Shown here piece after piece: positions 26,838-38,500 of a DNA stretch of 64,000 nucleotides. The stretch's first letter is position 1, and every line of letters starts with the position of its first letter. A program made the position numbers and the translations under genes. Under the pieces are notes generated by a model that saw only the letters and a program-made list of their open reading frames with translations, was not told the DNA's origin and did no database searches. The stretch spans positions 682,001-746,000 of the forward strand of contig JACAXG010000070.1 of assembly GCA_018881555.1 (NCBI GenBank), written 5' to 3'. This DNA is from Amblyornis subalaris. Taxonomy: Eukaryota; Chordata; Aves; Passeriformes; Ptilonorhynchidae.

Positions 26838-27942
26838 TACCCAGGCAGGTTTCTTACATGCTGCTGCCAGATTATTTTCTATGCAAACACAGAAAGTAAG
26901 TCCATAACGTATCTGTGCAATAATCCATCTCTCCAGAAGCTGTGTCATCAGTATATGTCCTCAGGACACTGACTGTGTGCAGGGGTTAGGTGGATGGGTA
27001 TAAAAGAGGTATCTGGCACTCTGCTGAGGATATCAGAACATGACTTTATTTTATGGCTTTTATTCCCCCTTCTGTACTGGAAATCCTGTTGAGCAAAGGA
27101 GCAGACTCTGATGCTTGTTCAGTGCCTACAAAAATGGGCATTTCTACTGGCATTGATAAGGACTCNTTTTTAAGTTTGAGAGCTCCCTAATGTACATTGT
27201 TTTGAATCTTTTCCTCTCCACATCCAAACCAATTTGACACAATGCAGCAGGGTGAAGATGTTCAGGTACCATTGTCTGAGTTAATACCCTGAGATTCTAT
27301 GAATGCCTTCTGTCATTTATCAATGCCTACAACCACTTACAACTTCATGTTAATAACCATTTTCCCATCTCAAAATCAGTCTGAACCCAGTGTAAGGCCT
27401 CAAGGTAACATGTTTGCCACATAGCTCAGCCATTCACTACCCTAATATGATGACTCTGCGGACTCCCAGCCTCCCTCATCTGCTCCGCAGGGGGCTCTGG
27501 GTCCAGCGAGAACACCCTGGATGCCCCAAGGTGTCTCAAACAGCACAAGGCACCCATATTTCAGCAAGTAAATCCTACCTTTGCTGATGCAGCCTGCAGA
27601 GATGCACAGCTCACTGTGTGGCTTTTCCCTCCAGACTGTGCTGGCTGCCTTTACTCCATCTGTTCTGGTTGAAATGGAAGTGTTGAGTCCCTGCTTAGCA
27701 CTGAATAATTGGTGCCTTCATCCCACTGCTAATCATTAGACAATCCAAGCTGGATCAGCAGGTTGCCTCCTGTGGAACACAGCAGATGATAGCATTAAAC
27801 CATGTTTGCCCCATCTCCAGACAGCGTTGGAGACAGAGGTTTGACACTGCTGATGATCATGGTGTGATTTAGATGTGCTATTAGCCACCACAGCTTATCT
27901 TGTGCCAGCAAGACTGAGTTTACGTTTAGGTGTCATTCTCAG

Positions 27943-27956
27943 ACACACACACACAC
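27943..27956. repeat. (AC)7 microsatellite
   Basis: It is a short AC run. A similar CA run lies at 28126-28136, just before the L1-like fragment. Confidence 0.9.
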
Positions 27957-28147
27957 TCAGGTCTCAGACACATAAACTAAAGTCCCTAGGTGTGACATTA
28001 CCAGGAAAAGCTAGCAGAAAATTCAGCCAGGGGTCATCTGAGTCGCTGTCTATAAACCACCATCAGATCTGCAATTTCTGACACTGCAGTCTACAGAAAT
28101 GGAGAAGGCTATTGAAAGGCAGATGCACACACACACAAAATCAGTAT

Positions 28148-28417
28148 ATTAAGAGGCAAAAGACCCATTTGACAGATAGTGAGCATGAGAAAATGAAAAG
28201 CAAATGGTATGCTAAAATATTTTATGCTACATACTCATCACAGAGAAAGGGAGTTGTGTTTTTAATGAGCAAAGATGTATCATTTCACTTACTGAGCCTT
28301 CCAGCTGATGATAAAGAGACTTGCTTTAGAGCAGCAGGATTAAACAAGGTACAGATATGGGTTATAAATTGCTATGTACCAAATGTGAACAGATTGCCCT
28401 TAAATGTCATTCTTATG
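28148..28417 (+). pseudogene. Decayed L1/Tx1-like LINE endonuclease fragment
   Basis: An unbroken frame of about 90 codons resembles the first half of the apurinic endonuclease domain of L1-clade (L1/Tx1) LINE elements. It contains QKTHLTDSEHEKMKSKW, then SQRKGVVFLMSKDVSF and the strand CYVPN. In active elements the first block is QETHL with the catalytic Glu; here that Glu is Lys. The usual (D)xEGR turn reads DDKETC, and the usual YAPN reads YVPN. The domain is cut off downstream by a stop at 28418. No RT is seen nearby. Intact L1-clade elements are rare or absent in birds. The identification is by recalled motifs and is moderately sure. Confidence 0.55.
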
Positions 28418-28420
28418 TAG

Positions 28421-29639
28421 ATAAATCAATCCTAGTTGAAAAGAACAGTTCAGCATGGGAGGAGGTGAAAGAAAAAGCAATGTACCTGCCTCCCCTTATG
28501 CCTCATAAAGGATTCAGCTTTCCTAAGAGATCTGCTCCAGGCTTTATTCACCTGTAAGGTTTTCATAAGGCCTCAGCATGTGTATCATCTCTTTGTGGTG
28601 CTGAGGGAAGCTGGACAACAACAGATTCTGCTAAACCCTGGCATGGCCCATGCAAATCTTCTTCAGCCTCCTGCACCTGGGCTTGGAGGTACCATGGACC
28701 ACCTTGAGCCCCCAGGAGGAAAGACTTCTGTCTTATCCCACAGCCAAGCCTTTTCCCTGGCTTAGACCCCCAGCAAGCCCTTCAGCCCTTCACATGAGTA
28801 AGGCACCAAACCCTGCAGTCTTCAAATCCTGAAGACCTTTCCTCCTGTGGGGCTCTTCACCTCACCTCATGAGAACTCAGCACTACTAAAGGAAGCAAGA
28901 AACAAGATGGCAGCAGCCTAAAGACCCAGAAAGTGATGAAAGCAGATTATCCTCTCTTTGCTTCTACTGTCTGAAATACAGGTCCTGCCTTGGCACCAGC
29001 CCGCAGCAGTTCTGCCACCCTGGGGGAGCTGATGTGAGGAAATGCTGGCCCCAAAAGCCTTGCAGAGAACCACTAAAGTGGCAGCAGAGACTCAGCCTTG
29101 AAGAAATGAGATTTTCAACATGGCAGTTTCCTATNACAGCCTTTGTGCCCTCTTTGAGGATGTAAAGAGGAGTAAGGCGTGCGCACTGGCCACCTGAGGC
29201 CTTACATCTGGTGGGTACAGGTCTGTACCACCACTGAGGGACCACAACTGTCGGTCCATGGATCAAAATGGCTGGGAAATCTCTGTTCAAGGCACTGCCA
29301 GGAGCAGCGAGCATTATCAGGAGTCAGCTGCAAGAAACTGAGAGGGACCACTAGAGCAAGGAAAGACACTGCAGGGAAAGAAGGTGATCTCAGCATCCCT
29401 CTCAACATGCATTTGGGGACAGGGAAGTCAGAAAATGAGGCTAGTCCAGGATCACTCTTTTTGAGCAAAATGGAAAAGGGATTGCAAAGGACTGAGAGCC
29501 TCAGAGAGTAGGTGCAGAACAACCTAATGTATCCAGAGATCAGGAAGGCACAGAGCCTCGATGCTTTACCCAAGTCTTCTAATGCTTATGATGTTTCATT
29601 AAAATAAGGTACTGTATTGAAGGAGGATTAGAGGGCAGT
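28421..29639. other. Intergenic, no gene seen
   Basis: No recognisable LINE continuation follows the L1-like endonuclease fragment. No exon is seen. Confidence 0.6.
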
Positions 29640-29925
29640 AAAAGCATACCTATCTTTAAAATTGGCATTAGTGGTAATCCTGGGAATTACAGACCAATGA
29701 GCCTTACTCTGAACTAGGCAAATTAGCTGAAAAAATAATTAAAGCTCAAAGAATAAAACATCTAGATGACAGTGGTGATATAGCAGGAACAAATCAACAC
29801 AGCTTCAGCAAAAGTATTCATGCCTCACACAACTTCTAGAATGCTTTGTGCATGTCAGCAAAACAGCAGATAAAGGAAAAGTGAGGTGGTTTATTTGGAC
29901 TGTCAAAAAACCTCCATCTACACTC
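29640..29925 (+). mobile_element. Degenerate CR1 reverse-transcriptase fragment
   Basis: The GGGAATTACAGACCAATGAG block at about 29680, the AAAACATCTAGATGAC region, the AACACAGCTTCAGCAAAAG stretch and TTTATTTGGACTGTC appear in the order of the CR1/L3 RT domain (NYRPVSLTS..., Q.GF..., YLDF). Stops and frameshifts break every frame. It is very old. Confidence 0.6.
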
Positions 29926-30736
29926 CTCAAGCTGACTGGCACCATTTGAAAGCAAAGCAGTCAAAGGGAAGATGTAAGCAGCTATTGAAGATCAAAAACA
30001 GGTTCAAAGAACTGCTAAAACACAATCAGTGGTCAATCTGGTGAGTGATTTCACACGCAGCAGCAGCTGTATGGGCAATAGAATTAACAAATGATCACAG
30101 CGAAAGGAGTCTTTGGCATTCTCTTTCTCCCTTTGTGTAGCTCTATTACAAGAGCACTTCTGCCACCTCTTCAAGATCACACAAAACTGTCGGTGTTCAC
30201 CGGTCCTGGAGGAAACCATGGAAAGCCAGTTGAGCCTGTGTTATCAGTCTTTGCCTTTCTTCCATAAATCTTATACTATTCAAAGGATAGGAAAAGGGAG
30301 AGTCTCAAATCCTCACTTCCTGCTGGCATGCCATTTCCTGAGCATCTCAGCTTGTCTCATCCCTCTATAGATTTTCAAACCACATGATTAGAGAAGAGGA
30401 AGCTGGAAGTTGCATTTGCTAAGCATTTTAAAAGCCCAGATAAAAGGAAAGTAAAAAAAAAGTATTTACAGCAACATGACTTTGAAGCCAGTTTAATTTT
30501 GGAGCTGCCTCTTGCTTATGTGTTAGGGGACCACAGCTGTGATGATGCAGGACTCTAATGACAGACACAAGTGGAGCAAAGCAATCGATGCTGACAAGAA
30601 GCACCTTTCCTTGCCAGATGTGGCACCCCAAAGGGTGTCCATAAGGCAAATGCCCTCTGGGCTGTGTGTTGTCAAGGTCAACACAGCATTTGGGTGCATA
30701 AAGAATGAGATACGAAGAACAAAACCCTGACAGACC

Positions 30737-30888
30737 CTGAGACCAGCTCAGTTGGTTACAGCCTGGTACTAAAAATGCCAAGGTTGTGGGTTCAATCCCT
30801 GTATGGACTATACACTTAAGAGTTGGACTTGATGATNCTCGTGGAATTCGGGATTAGTTCCAACTCAGAATACTCTGTGATTCTGTGA
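30737..30888 (+). mobile_element. tRNA-Ile-derived SINE with CR1 tail (TguSINE1-like)
   Basis: The head follows tRNA-Ile (AAT-type). The A box is CAGCTCAGTTGG at 30745-30756, then come GCCTGGTACTAAAAATGCCA and the B box GGTTCAATCCC at 30789-30799. The tail is CACTTAAGAGTTGGACTTGA, then TTCCAACTCAGAAT and TCTGTGATTCTGTGA, a CR1 3' end that would let CR1 machinery copy it. This composite matches the passerine SINE I recall as TguSINE1. The acceptor stem has decayed, so it is not a functional tRNA gene. Confidence 0.82.
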
Positions 30889-31039
30889 TAATGGCCTGTC
30901 CCTGCTCTGCCACTGTGTCACCCAAGGGCAGCCTTATTTGAGTCTGTGGGATTGAAGCACAGGACACACAGGTGTGAGGCCCATCTTCTGGCTTTGCCTA
31001 TGACAGCTCTGCAAAATGACACAGTAGGAAACAGAGAGC

Positions 31040-31390
31040 TTAGCAAAAACGATTAGAAGTCAGTAGAGCCTTCTGATGTGGAGAGATAGGGAGNTTGAGG
31101 TAGTGTAATACAGAAAGAAGATGAATACAAGGGATGGGAAAAATAGGTACAAAATAACCTCTGGACAGGCAGAAGCAAATCGTTCCCTCATACAGACTGC
31201 CCAATAATACCAGAACAGAGGACATGCAATTAGAATGAAAGGCGATGAATTTTGAACTGATAAAANGAAAGACTATTTTTAGACAATGAATACTTAACCT
31301 GTAAAGTTCACTGCCATGTGATTTTACCAAGGACAGAGGCTTAGCAGCATTCAGAAGAGAAAAAGCCATTGATATGAATAATGAAAATAT
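31040..31390 (+). mobile_element. Old CR1/L3 LINE 3' region
   Basis: The sequence GAACAGAGGACATGCAATTAG, then ACTGATAAAA with an AAGACTATTTTTAGA block, ACCTGTAAAGTTCACTGCCA and finally GAGGCTTAGCAGCATTCAGA is collinear with the end of ORF2 in older amniote CR1 subfamilies. The open frame on its - strand (31040-31369) is an antisense shadow. Confidence 0.72.
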
Positions 31391-32884
31391 TCACTGTAAC
31401 ACTTGACAGAATAAAATCTCTCTGGAAGGGATTTTAACTCCTTCAGGTCCAGTGAGAACCTCTGCTGCTTGACTAGGAGGGGGGAGAGGGGAGATGTCTC
31501 CTGGGCATGTTCTCTGTTCTAAATTGTGGATGTCCACCATGGTGGCTGCCACCTTCTCTACAACTCGCAGTGCTGGGAAGAGAAAGAGGATAGATACCAG
31601 GCAGAGGGGCAGCAGAGATGCTCTTGTATGATAATTCCAGTGGTCTGGTAGAAGGGATTTTAATTGCTTGTCATTTCCATCTCTGCATTGTTCAGCCATC
31701 TGCCCGTTCCCAAGGCCAAANAAGCAGCTTAATATCTCTGTAGGAAAGGAGAATACAGCTTGCTTTCTGCATTCTGCCAGATGAGGCTATTGCTTTGTCT
31801 CTTGCAGATCTGATCAAAGTATCCCTCCTTGGCAGAAGAGTTGGCTGGTTTTCAGCTAGTCATCTTGACATCACCCATAACTTCAGCATTTTCATAGAAA
31901 AACCAAAGTGATAAAATAATTACACTTATCTGAAGCTGGAGAATAAATACTTCGGTGCTAGTGATTCTTTAAGAGATTTACAGAGGAGACTGGCCTTGTC
32001 TCTGTGCCATTTTGCATTCAGTATTTACCCTCACTCAGAAGAGCTCAGCTTCGTTTACTNCTGCTCACTAAGACCAGCATTGATGGTTCCCCATGAAACA
32101 TGTTGCATTATCCCTTCTTTCCAGAAGGAATGAGTGTGGCAGAGGAATGTGGTTCACCATCTGTCCCAAGGAGAAAACTTGTAAGCAACCTCTTAGGCCT
32201 TCATTCTAAGGCCACCTTTCCCTGCCTAGGGATGATCATGTCAGCTCTTCCCTCTGTAGACCGTCTTCCATCCCAAAAATGCAAAAGATTTCATTAACAT
32301 TACCTCGGCAGCTCAACACACCAAGAAAGCAGGTGGGTGAAAACCATCTCCATTTGGACCTGACAAATTAACATGTGAATTAAGCAGCATGTGTGAGTAC
32401 AAAATGCAAATCCTTAAAACATCCCTGCAGGGCCTATAAGGCACGATTATTGCTCTGTGAGCAGCTAAGAGCATGGCAATACATCAACCAGGCAATCCTC
32501 CACCTGCTTCCTTCCCCTTGCTAGGCCTGTTCAAAGCATGCTGCCAGANCCAGCCACTGTGAAAAACACAGCTGGGGAAAAACTCTGCTGCTGCCATGCC
32601 TGCAGTGCCTTAGCTCAGCTCAGCAGGTACAGGCACAGCCCAGCTCTGGCTTCTTCTGTCCCCAGAGAAGGCCTGGGGAATGACCCATTGCCACCAGCCC
32701 TGGGGTTCAGCCTGGTAGCTCCTATGGGATTTGGGCTTGATCACCCCAAGCACACCACTAGGAGCTGAGCACATTTCCCTACAGGGTTAAGGAGTGTAAG
32801 GAACATCCTGAGGCTGGCTCGGTCACAACAAATCCCATCCAGCCACCAGGAACATATCCAATTTTCTCCTGAACATAAGTACAG

Positions 32885-32985
32885 TTTAAGCACACACAAC
32901 ACCCTGTGGCAAGGACTTCTACTGCTTAGCTACATGATGTGTGAAGAACAGGTAGTTCCTCTTTTGAACCTCCTAGTTGTCAGCA
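32885..32985 (-). mobile_element. CR1-like fragment (short, degenerate)
   Basis: CCCTGTGGCAAGGACTTCTA followed by GCTTAGCTACATGATGTGTG and AGTTCCTCTTTTGAACCTCC is the reverse complement of the stretch conserved in older CR1 copies (compare 18403-18500 on the + strand). The boundaries are uncertain. Confidence 0.5.
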
Positions 32986-35545
32986 CAGCTTGATGAGCTC
33001 CTGGATCTTGCATTGGGCAAGTGATAAGTGGAAAGCTGGTGAGAGGAGAGGCTGTGTTTCAGGCAGTGCTTCCTGATCTCAAGGGAGGATTGCAGAGGCT
33101 GAAGTGGATGTGTGAGTCCCAGAAGAAGGCTGGNTTAGCTGTGACCTTCTCTCTCCCTATCAGAAAGCCAAGGTGCCTCATCCAGGGCTCTGTGGGTCCA
33201 GGTGAGGTACCAGTCAACTTGTCTCTGCACGTACAGGTGAGTGGCAGATGCTTGCTCTCATGCACCAAGCACAACTGCACTCAGTAGCCCTTGCTCCCAG
33301 AGANTGTTGAGGGATACATCAAGTCACATCACACGGCCATCCACAAGGAATAAATAAAACCTATGTGATACTAGAGAGAAAAAAATAGGAAAGAACTGAA
33401 GGCAGAATGCACAGCAAATAAATAACAACTGTTTGTGATGGAGTGCTACTAAAATATTGGAAGTTGTGCTGAACTTGGCATCAAAGAACAGTACAGTCTA
33501 TATACCAGACATGTGGAATAGTCCAGCACCCATGGGGGTTGTGATAAACCCAGGAAATTATTAATTTGTCTAAAGAAAAAGGAAGAAAGAGATAAAAAAG
33601 TTCTTCCTATGGAGGACAAAGTGGATTTTTATAACCCATGCAGTAAGGTATCAGGACTGTTTTTGTGGATTACTCTAGGTGATTATATACAGGGCTAAGT
33701 AGGATGAAGTCAGAAGATGGTTGATCGTCTTCTGGGAAGACATGAATTAAAGGGATTTTAGAAGATGAATAAGGAACTCCAGATAAGGCTCTAATGGATC
33801 AGAGGATACTGCAGCCCTGCTGTTGCTACATTAGGGTAAGAGCTGCCTGGGGGAGACTTTTCAGCAGCAATTAACCCTTAGTCAGTCAGCCCTTCTGAAA
33901 TGGGTAGCAAAGGCATGGTGTCAATAAACTGCCTACAGATTGAGCCTATCAGATCTTGAAATGCCTCTTCTTGGCTTTCTCATGTAGCCTGAGACAAAGG
34001 CAGCCAGCTGAAACCACCAGAAAGCCTGTGATTTGTCTCCAGAGAAGCTGAGAAAGAGCACTGCCTTCTTCTCTCCGTCTTGCCTTGCAATTGATCTGGC
34101 CCACAGCTCTTAAGGTCCCAGATCTCAAAGGCTGTTGGATTCTTCAGTGGCTGCAGCCAGGCAAGAGACAGCTCCTGGTTTTTTGAGACCTATACTTTAC
34201 AATCTAGGATGTGAAATAAGCTTGCCAAATTCATTTCACACAGTAGCTGCCATGCATTCACCAGGCCTTAATAACATTAATTGACAAATACTTTTCTAAG
34301 TAGAAAATACACTCTTCCAAGAGAATCTCTTCTCACTTGAATAAAGCAGAGGACAGCTAGCCTTTTCCCTGCATGAAAAGTTTCCTTTACTGAACTTAGA
34401 TAAGACTGGAAAAAAGTAAAATAAATAACTTCCCATCTTCCTTCTGTGTCCAAAATCCCACTGTCCTTCACAGCAGGGTTTATGCTACGTCTCAGGGTGA
34501 CTACTCAAGCAGAANCCCTGGAGAACAGGTCCTGCAGAAGCAGTGCTCATTAAAAGGGCAGGTGGGAAACACCAAGCCTGTCACTGCAGAGGCGAGAAAA
34601 CCAAGAACAAAATGCTGGGAATATTTCTGCAGGAGGCACAAATCCTCCCAGCTGGCAGTGAGGAACAGAGCTTGGTGGAGAGGAGCAAGAGAGTGAACTT
34701 CAGTGGCTAATGTGTGTGACTGTTTCCACAGCTGGACACAATACAGGGGACCAGCATGAAGTCCTATAGCCTGTTTTATGCAGGTGAGATGAGCTACTGG
34801 CTTGCCAGGCCTACAAATTACTGACTGTGCCCGTAAAGCTCTGAAAGACCAACCTCTAGCATGGCTACAAAATAGTCATTACCTGTGTCCCATACACACG
34901 TCCCTCTCACAGTCAAGCTGAAGCACAGGCAGAGAGTCAAATTCATCTCAAGCACACNCAGACCCACCTAAAGACCAGCGCCTGGTCACCTGGAGAGGAA
35001 AGTCCTTCTCCCAGAACTCTTCCAATTAAAAGTACTCCATTTGGTGTCTTTGCTGGGTAGGACAAGGGGGAGTTGACTGTTGTTTGTCTGCTGTTGAATG
35101 TGCTGGGTTTGCAGCCCAGCAAATAGAAGCATGTTGGCAAGTCATAAACTTGTGATGAGAAAAGCTTGTGCAAATAAACTCTGGAGAGGCACCAGCCACC
35201 CAGTGACAGGGGGCTATCTTCTCTTCCTCGCTCGTCTTTCCTTCTTTGACCCTCAGCAGAGAAGCTTGCAAAGCATTCTGGCAGGTACTCAGTTCAGCCT
35301 ATCTTTCAACAGACAAAACAGCTTTACTCATTTCTGCTTCCATCTTTCTGTCAGAGCAGGGCAGACAGAGCTACCACAGTTCAAGCCAAGAGGCAGACAG
35401 CAAGGGTCAGGATTTCCTACAGTCCTGCAAGCTGCTCCTACAAACCCTGGGACAGCTGTCTCAGGTGATGGCAGTAGATTGTCCTGTGCTGTCTGTCCTG
35501 TGTTCCCACATTGGCCTGCTCTGAGCAAACAGGGCTGGTTGTTTT

Positions 35546-35567
35546 ACACACACACACACAAACACAC
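35546..35567. repeat. (AC)n microsatellite, interrupted
   Basis: It is an AC run with one AAAC interruption. Confidence 0.9.
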
Positions 35568-38500
35568 CACCCACGACCCCTCACTGTGCCTCCAACCTAG
35601 TCACCTGCTGCTTTATGCTCCCCTGGCCTTATGCAGGAAACACCTTGTCCTTCTTCCTCAGTCTCCCCAGGTATAAAAGAACGATTGAGGTTTTGCTGTG
35701 TTTTCCCAAGGAGTTGCAACCCATTACTAATTAGTGTCTGCAAAATGCTTTCAAGCTCCTCAAAGGGAAGGTGCTAAAGAAGGACTAAATATCATTAACA
35801 GCTTTATTTTACACACAACAGAAAATTAATGAGGTGTTGGCTCCTTGTGAACTGCAACTACCATCCTGCTGAGTAAATTTTTCTTTCATAGCAGGTATTG
35901 CACACATCTGTGTTCCCAGAGTGCTACCGTTTGGAATATTATCCTCTGAACCAAACTGCTACCAGCTCCTGGTGTCTGCTCTCTGGCCAAGGCCCGTGAA
36001 TCTGCCACGCACAGTTTTTGCATTCATTTCCCTGGAGCTGCCTGGGATGCTGGTGACAGGAGATGGAGACTAGAGGGGGAGAGTCAGGAGACGTTTCAAA
36101 GGGCTGAGGTGTCTGCTTGTAGGCTTCTAATAATAAGTGGCACAGGGAAGCAGAAATTAGCTAATACCAGTCTCTGAACTGAATTGCTCTGAGGGTTTCT
36201 CCAAGAAGCTCATCCAGGGTGTTTCTGTTACCAGTTTCCCATTGTCGGGGCTTTCAAATGACAGCCTTAGGTCCCTGCTGCTTGCAGGGCTGGCAGCCAC
36301 TTAGGGACTGAGAGAGAAGTCATAAAAACACTGTTTTTGCTAATTTAAAAGTCAGGTCTCCTGTTGAGCATGTTTGAAGTTGGAAGGAGCATTGCCTCAA
36401 TGCAGCTCATGGAGTGGGTCTTACCTCAGCTGGTGTACCTGCTGCCTTCACATACCAAACACGCCTGCTGGGGAAAAAGCATTTCCCTCAGCAGAGACAA
36501 GGACACAGTAGGTCCCGATCATGCCCCAGGCTCCTCCAGGGAGAGGCACCTGGGGCTGGGTGTTAAGGACTGCAGCTACGGTCTGCAGTGTCTGTTCCAC
36601 AGGGATCCCCTGCTCCTGTGGTGGGGAAGCACAGAACCAAGGGGTTCGCACCTGCTGCTGCCCCTGTCCTTCTCTTTCACCCTGACATCAGGTCACCTGC
36701 ATGCTCCACTACTCCCCACAGTCCCTCAGGGCTGCCAGGGAAAAGCAGACAGGCTCAACACAGAGTTAGGGCTGCCAAAAGCTGGATTCTCTATCACACT
36801 GTCTCTTTCTTGCCCACACACTGGGTTACCACTGGACANAGAGTGCTTGGACAAAGCTGTCAGCTGCCAGGGCTGCTCAAAGTCAGGACAGCCTGCACAG
36901 GAAAGTGCTGCCTTCAGCGCATTCCCATGGGAAGTGTAGGAAATGCATGTGGGAAATCCAGGAGAACTAGGATCACTTCCTGGGCTCCTTGTCTCTAATC
37001 CTCTAAAAGCTCTGCTGTTGGCAGAAACCTTCAGAGTCCAAACAGAGAAGCAGGGAAACAGCATATTTTTTTCNGGGAAGGAACCACATGATGTCCATCT
37101 TAAAACTCCCCCTCATGGGAAGCAACTCATCTCACAGGAGCAAAGTGGCAGGAGTGCTCTGGGACCTCATGTTTTCATGGAATTTCAACATCTCCAGTCT
37201 CAGCATGGGTCCTTTAAAGGAATTTACAGCAACTTTAATACATCAAAGCCTGGTGTTCCAGGCCAAGGTCTCAACATGTTCCAGTAAGATACAGGTCAGT
37301 TTATCCACAGAGCCTTCAAAAGAGCATCTGCCAGTACAAGTGAGGTTGGTAAGGCATGGTGTTTGCTGGGCTGCATGTCAGCCGAGACAAAGAACTCCCT
37401 CCTGAGTTAAACTGCAGAGATGAACGTGTATGGAAAACACCCAAGTCCTCTCCACCTGGGAGCAAGATATGGCTAAGCCATTTTTGTCACTCTTGGCAGC
37501 AGCTGATACACCAAACAGCTCTGTCTNTCTACACGTTTCCCCTATAGATGTCTCACCCTGTTTCATGGCATTTCTCCATCCTCTTCCAACCCTGGCAGTA
37601 CCTCTGAAGCAACATGCTTGATGTCATTTTAAGGACTGGACATTGGACGCTGGAGCTAAGTAGTTTGGCTAATTTCTTTCTCTTTTCAGGTTGTTCTAGG
37701 AACAGTGGAATTCTTTTATAAAGTTACCATAAAGCATTCACATCCCACCTGCATGTGCCACACACAGTTTAAATCCCAAATTAGAAAAGAAAATGCATGC
37801 CTTGTGCTTCGGCCTCTTTCTCCCATGCCCTGGTCTTTCTCCTGCCTGCCAACACTGCATTCACAGCCAAGGCACTGGCTGTGACACACAACCTGGAGCA
37901 GCACAGACAGCTGTATCTGGCCTCATCTTGATGTGCAAGCTGCCCAGGTTCAGAACCATCAGAAGAGCATGGAGGCGCCGTATTTTTCCTGCGAGAGGAA
38001 TCAGCCCAACCAGGACAGCTGTTTTATTCCTAATAAGTGAGGCTGGAGAATCAGTTTTCCAACTGCTCTAACTGGAAAAGACAGATGAGCTTTTGGACAC
38101 TTTAAAGCTTTTCTCAGGTCTGAGACACAAGCAGATAATGTCAGATGAAGGATGGAATGGAGAAAATGGTGCTGATGTTTCACTTCTTTACATTCATCAG
38201 ACAGACACTCTGAGAGGGGAAGGTAATAAGGTTATTAGTCTGCTTCAGACAGCCACAGCCTCTGCTGTGCCCAGAAGGAAAACGTCACAGCAAAGGGAAG
38301 CACCCTTTCACACCATCATCCTGATGGTTGAAGTGTCACCCCTAAAGGAAGGCAGGAGCATATCAAACTGTGCCTGAACCACCTCCCAGTGGAGCTAAAA
38401 AGTCTCTTGGACTATATCCACATTGCTCTGCCAAAGCAGCCTCCAGAACCAGCAACAAAAAGGATGCTCCTGCATTCCTCCAGCACAGCTTGTAGACAGA

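Larger units (their letters stand above)
26171..28147. other. Intergenic, no gene seen
   Basis: It holds the inverted repeat at 26763-26837 and an AC run. I see nothing else. Confidence 0.65.

Noticed and set aside
30737..30810. A functional tRNA-Ile gene
   Set aside because: The A and B boxes remain, but the acceptor stem is decayed and a CR1 tail is fused directly downstream, so it is a SINE.
35098..35676. Longest open frame, 192 codons (+)
   Set aside because: It has no recognisable domain and lies over an AC microsatellite. A frame of this length is expected by chance in 64 kb read in six frames.
36364..36939. 191-codon frame (+)
   Set aside because: It has no family signature, includes an N, and is overlapped by equally long frames in other phases.
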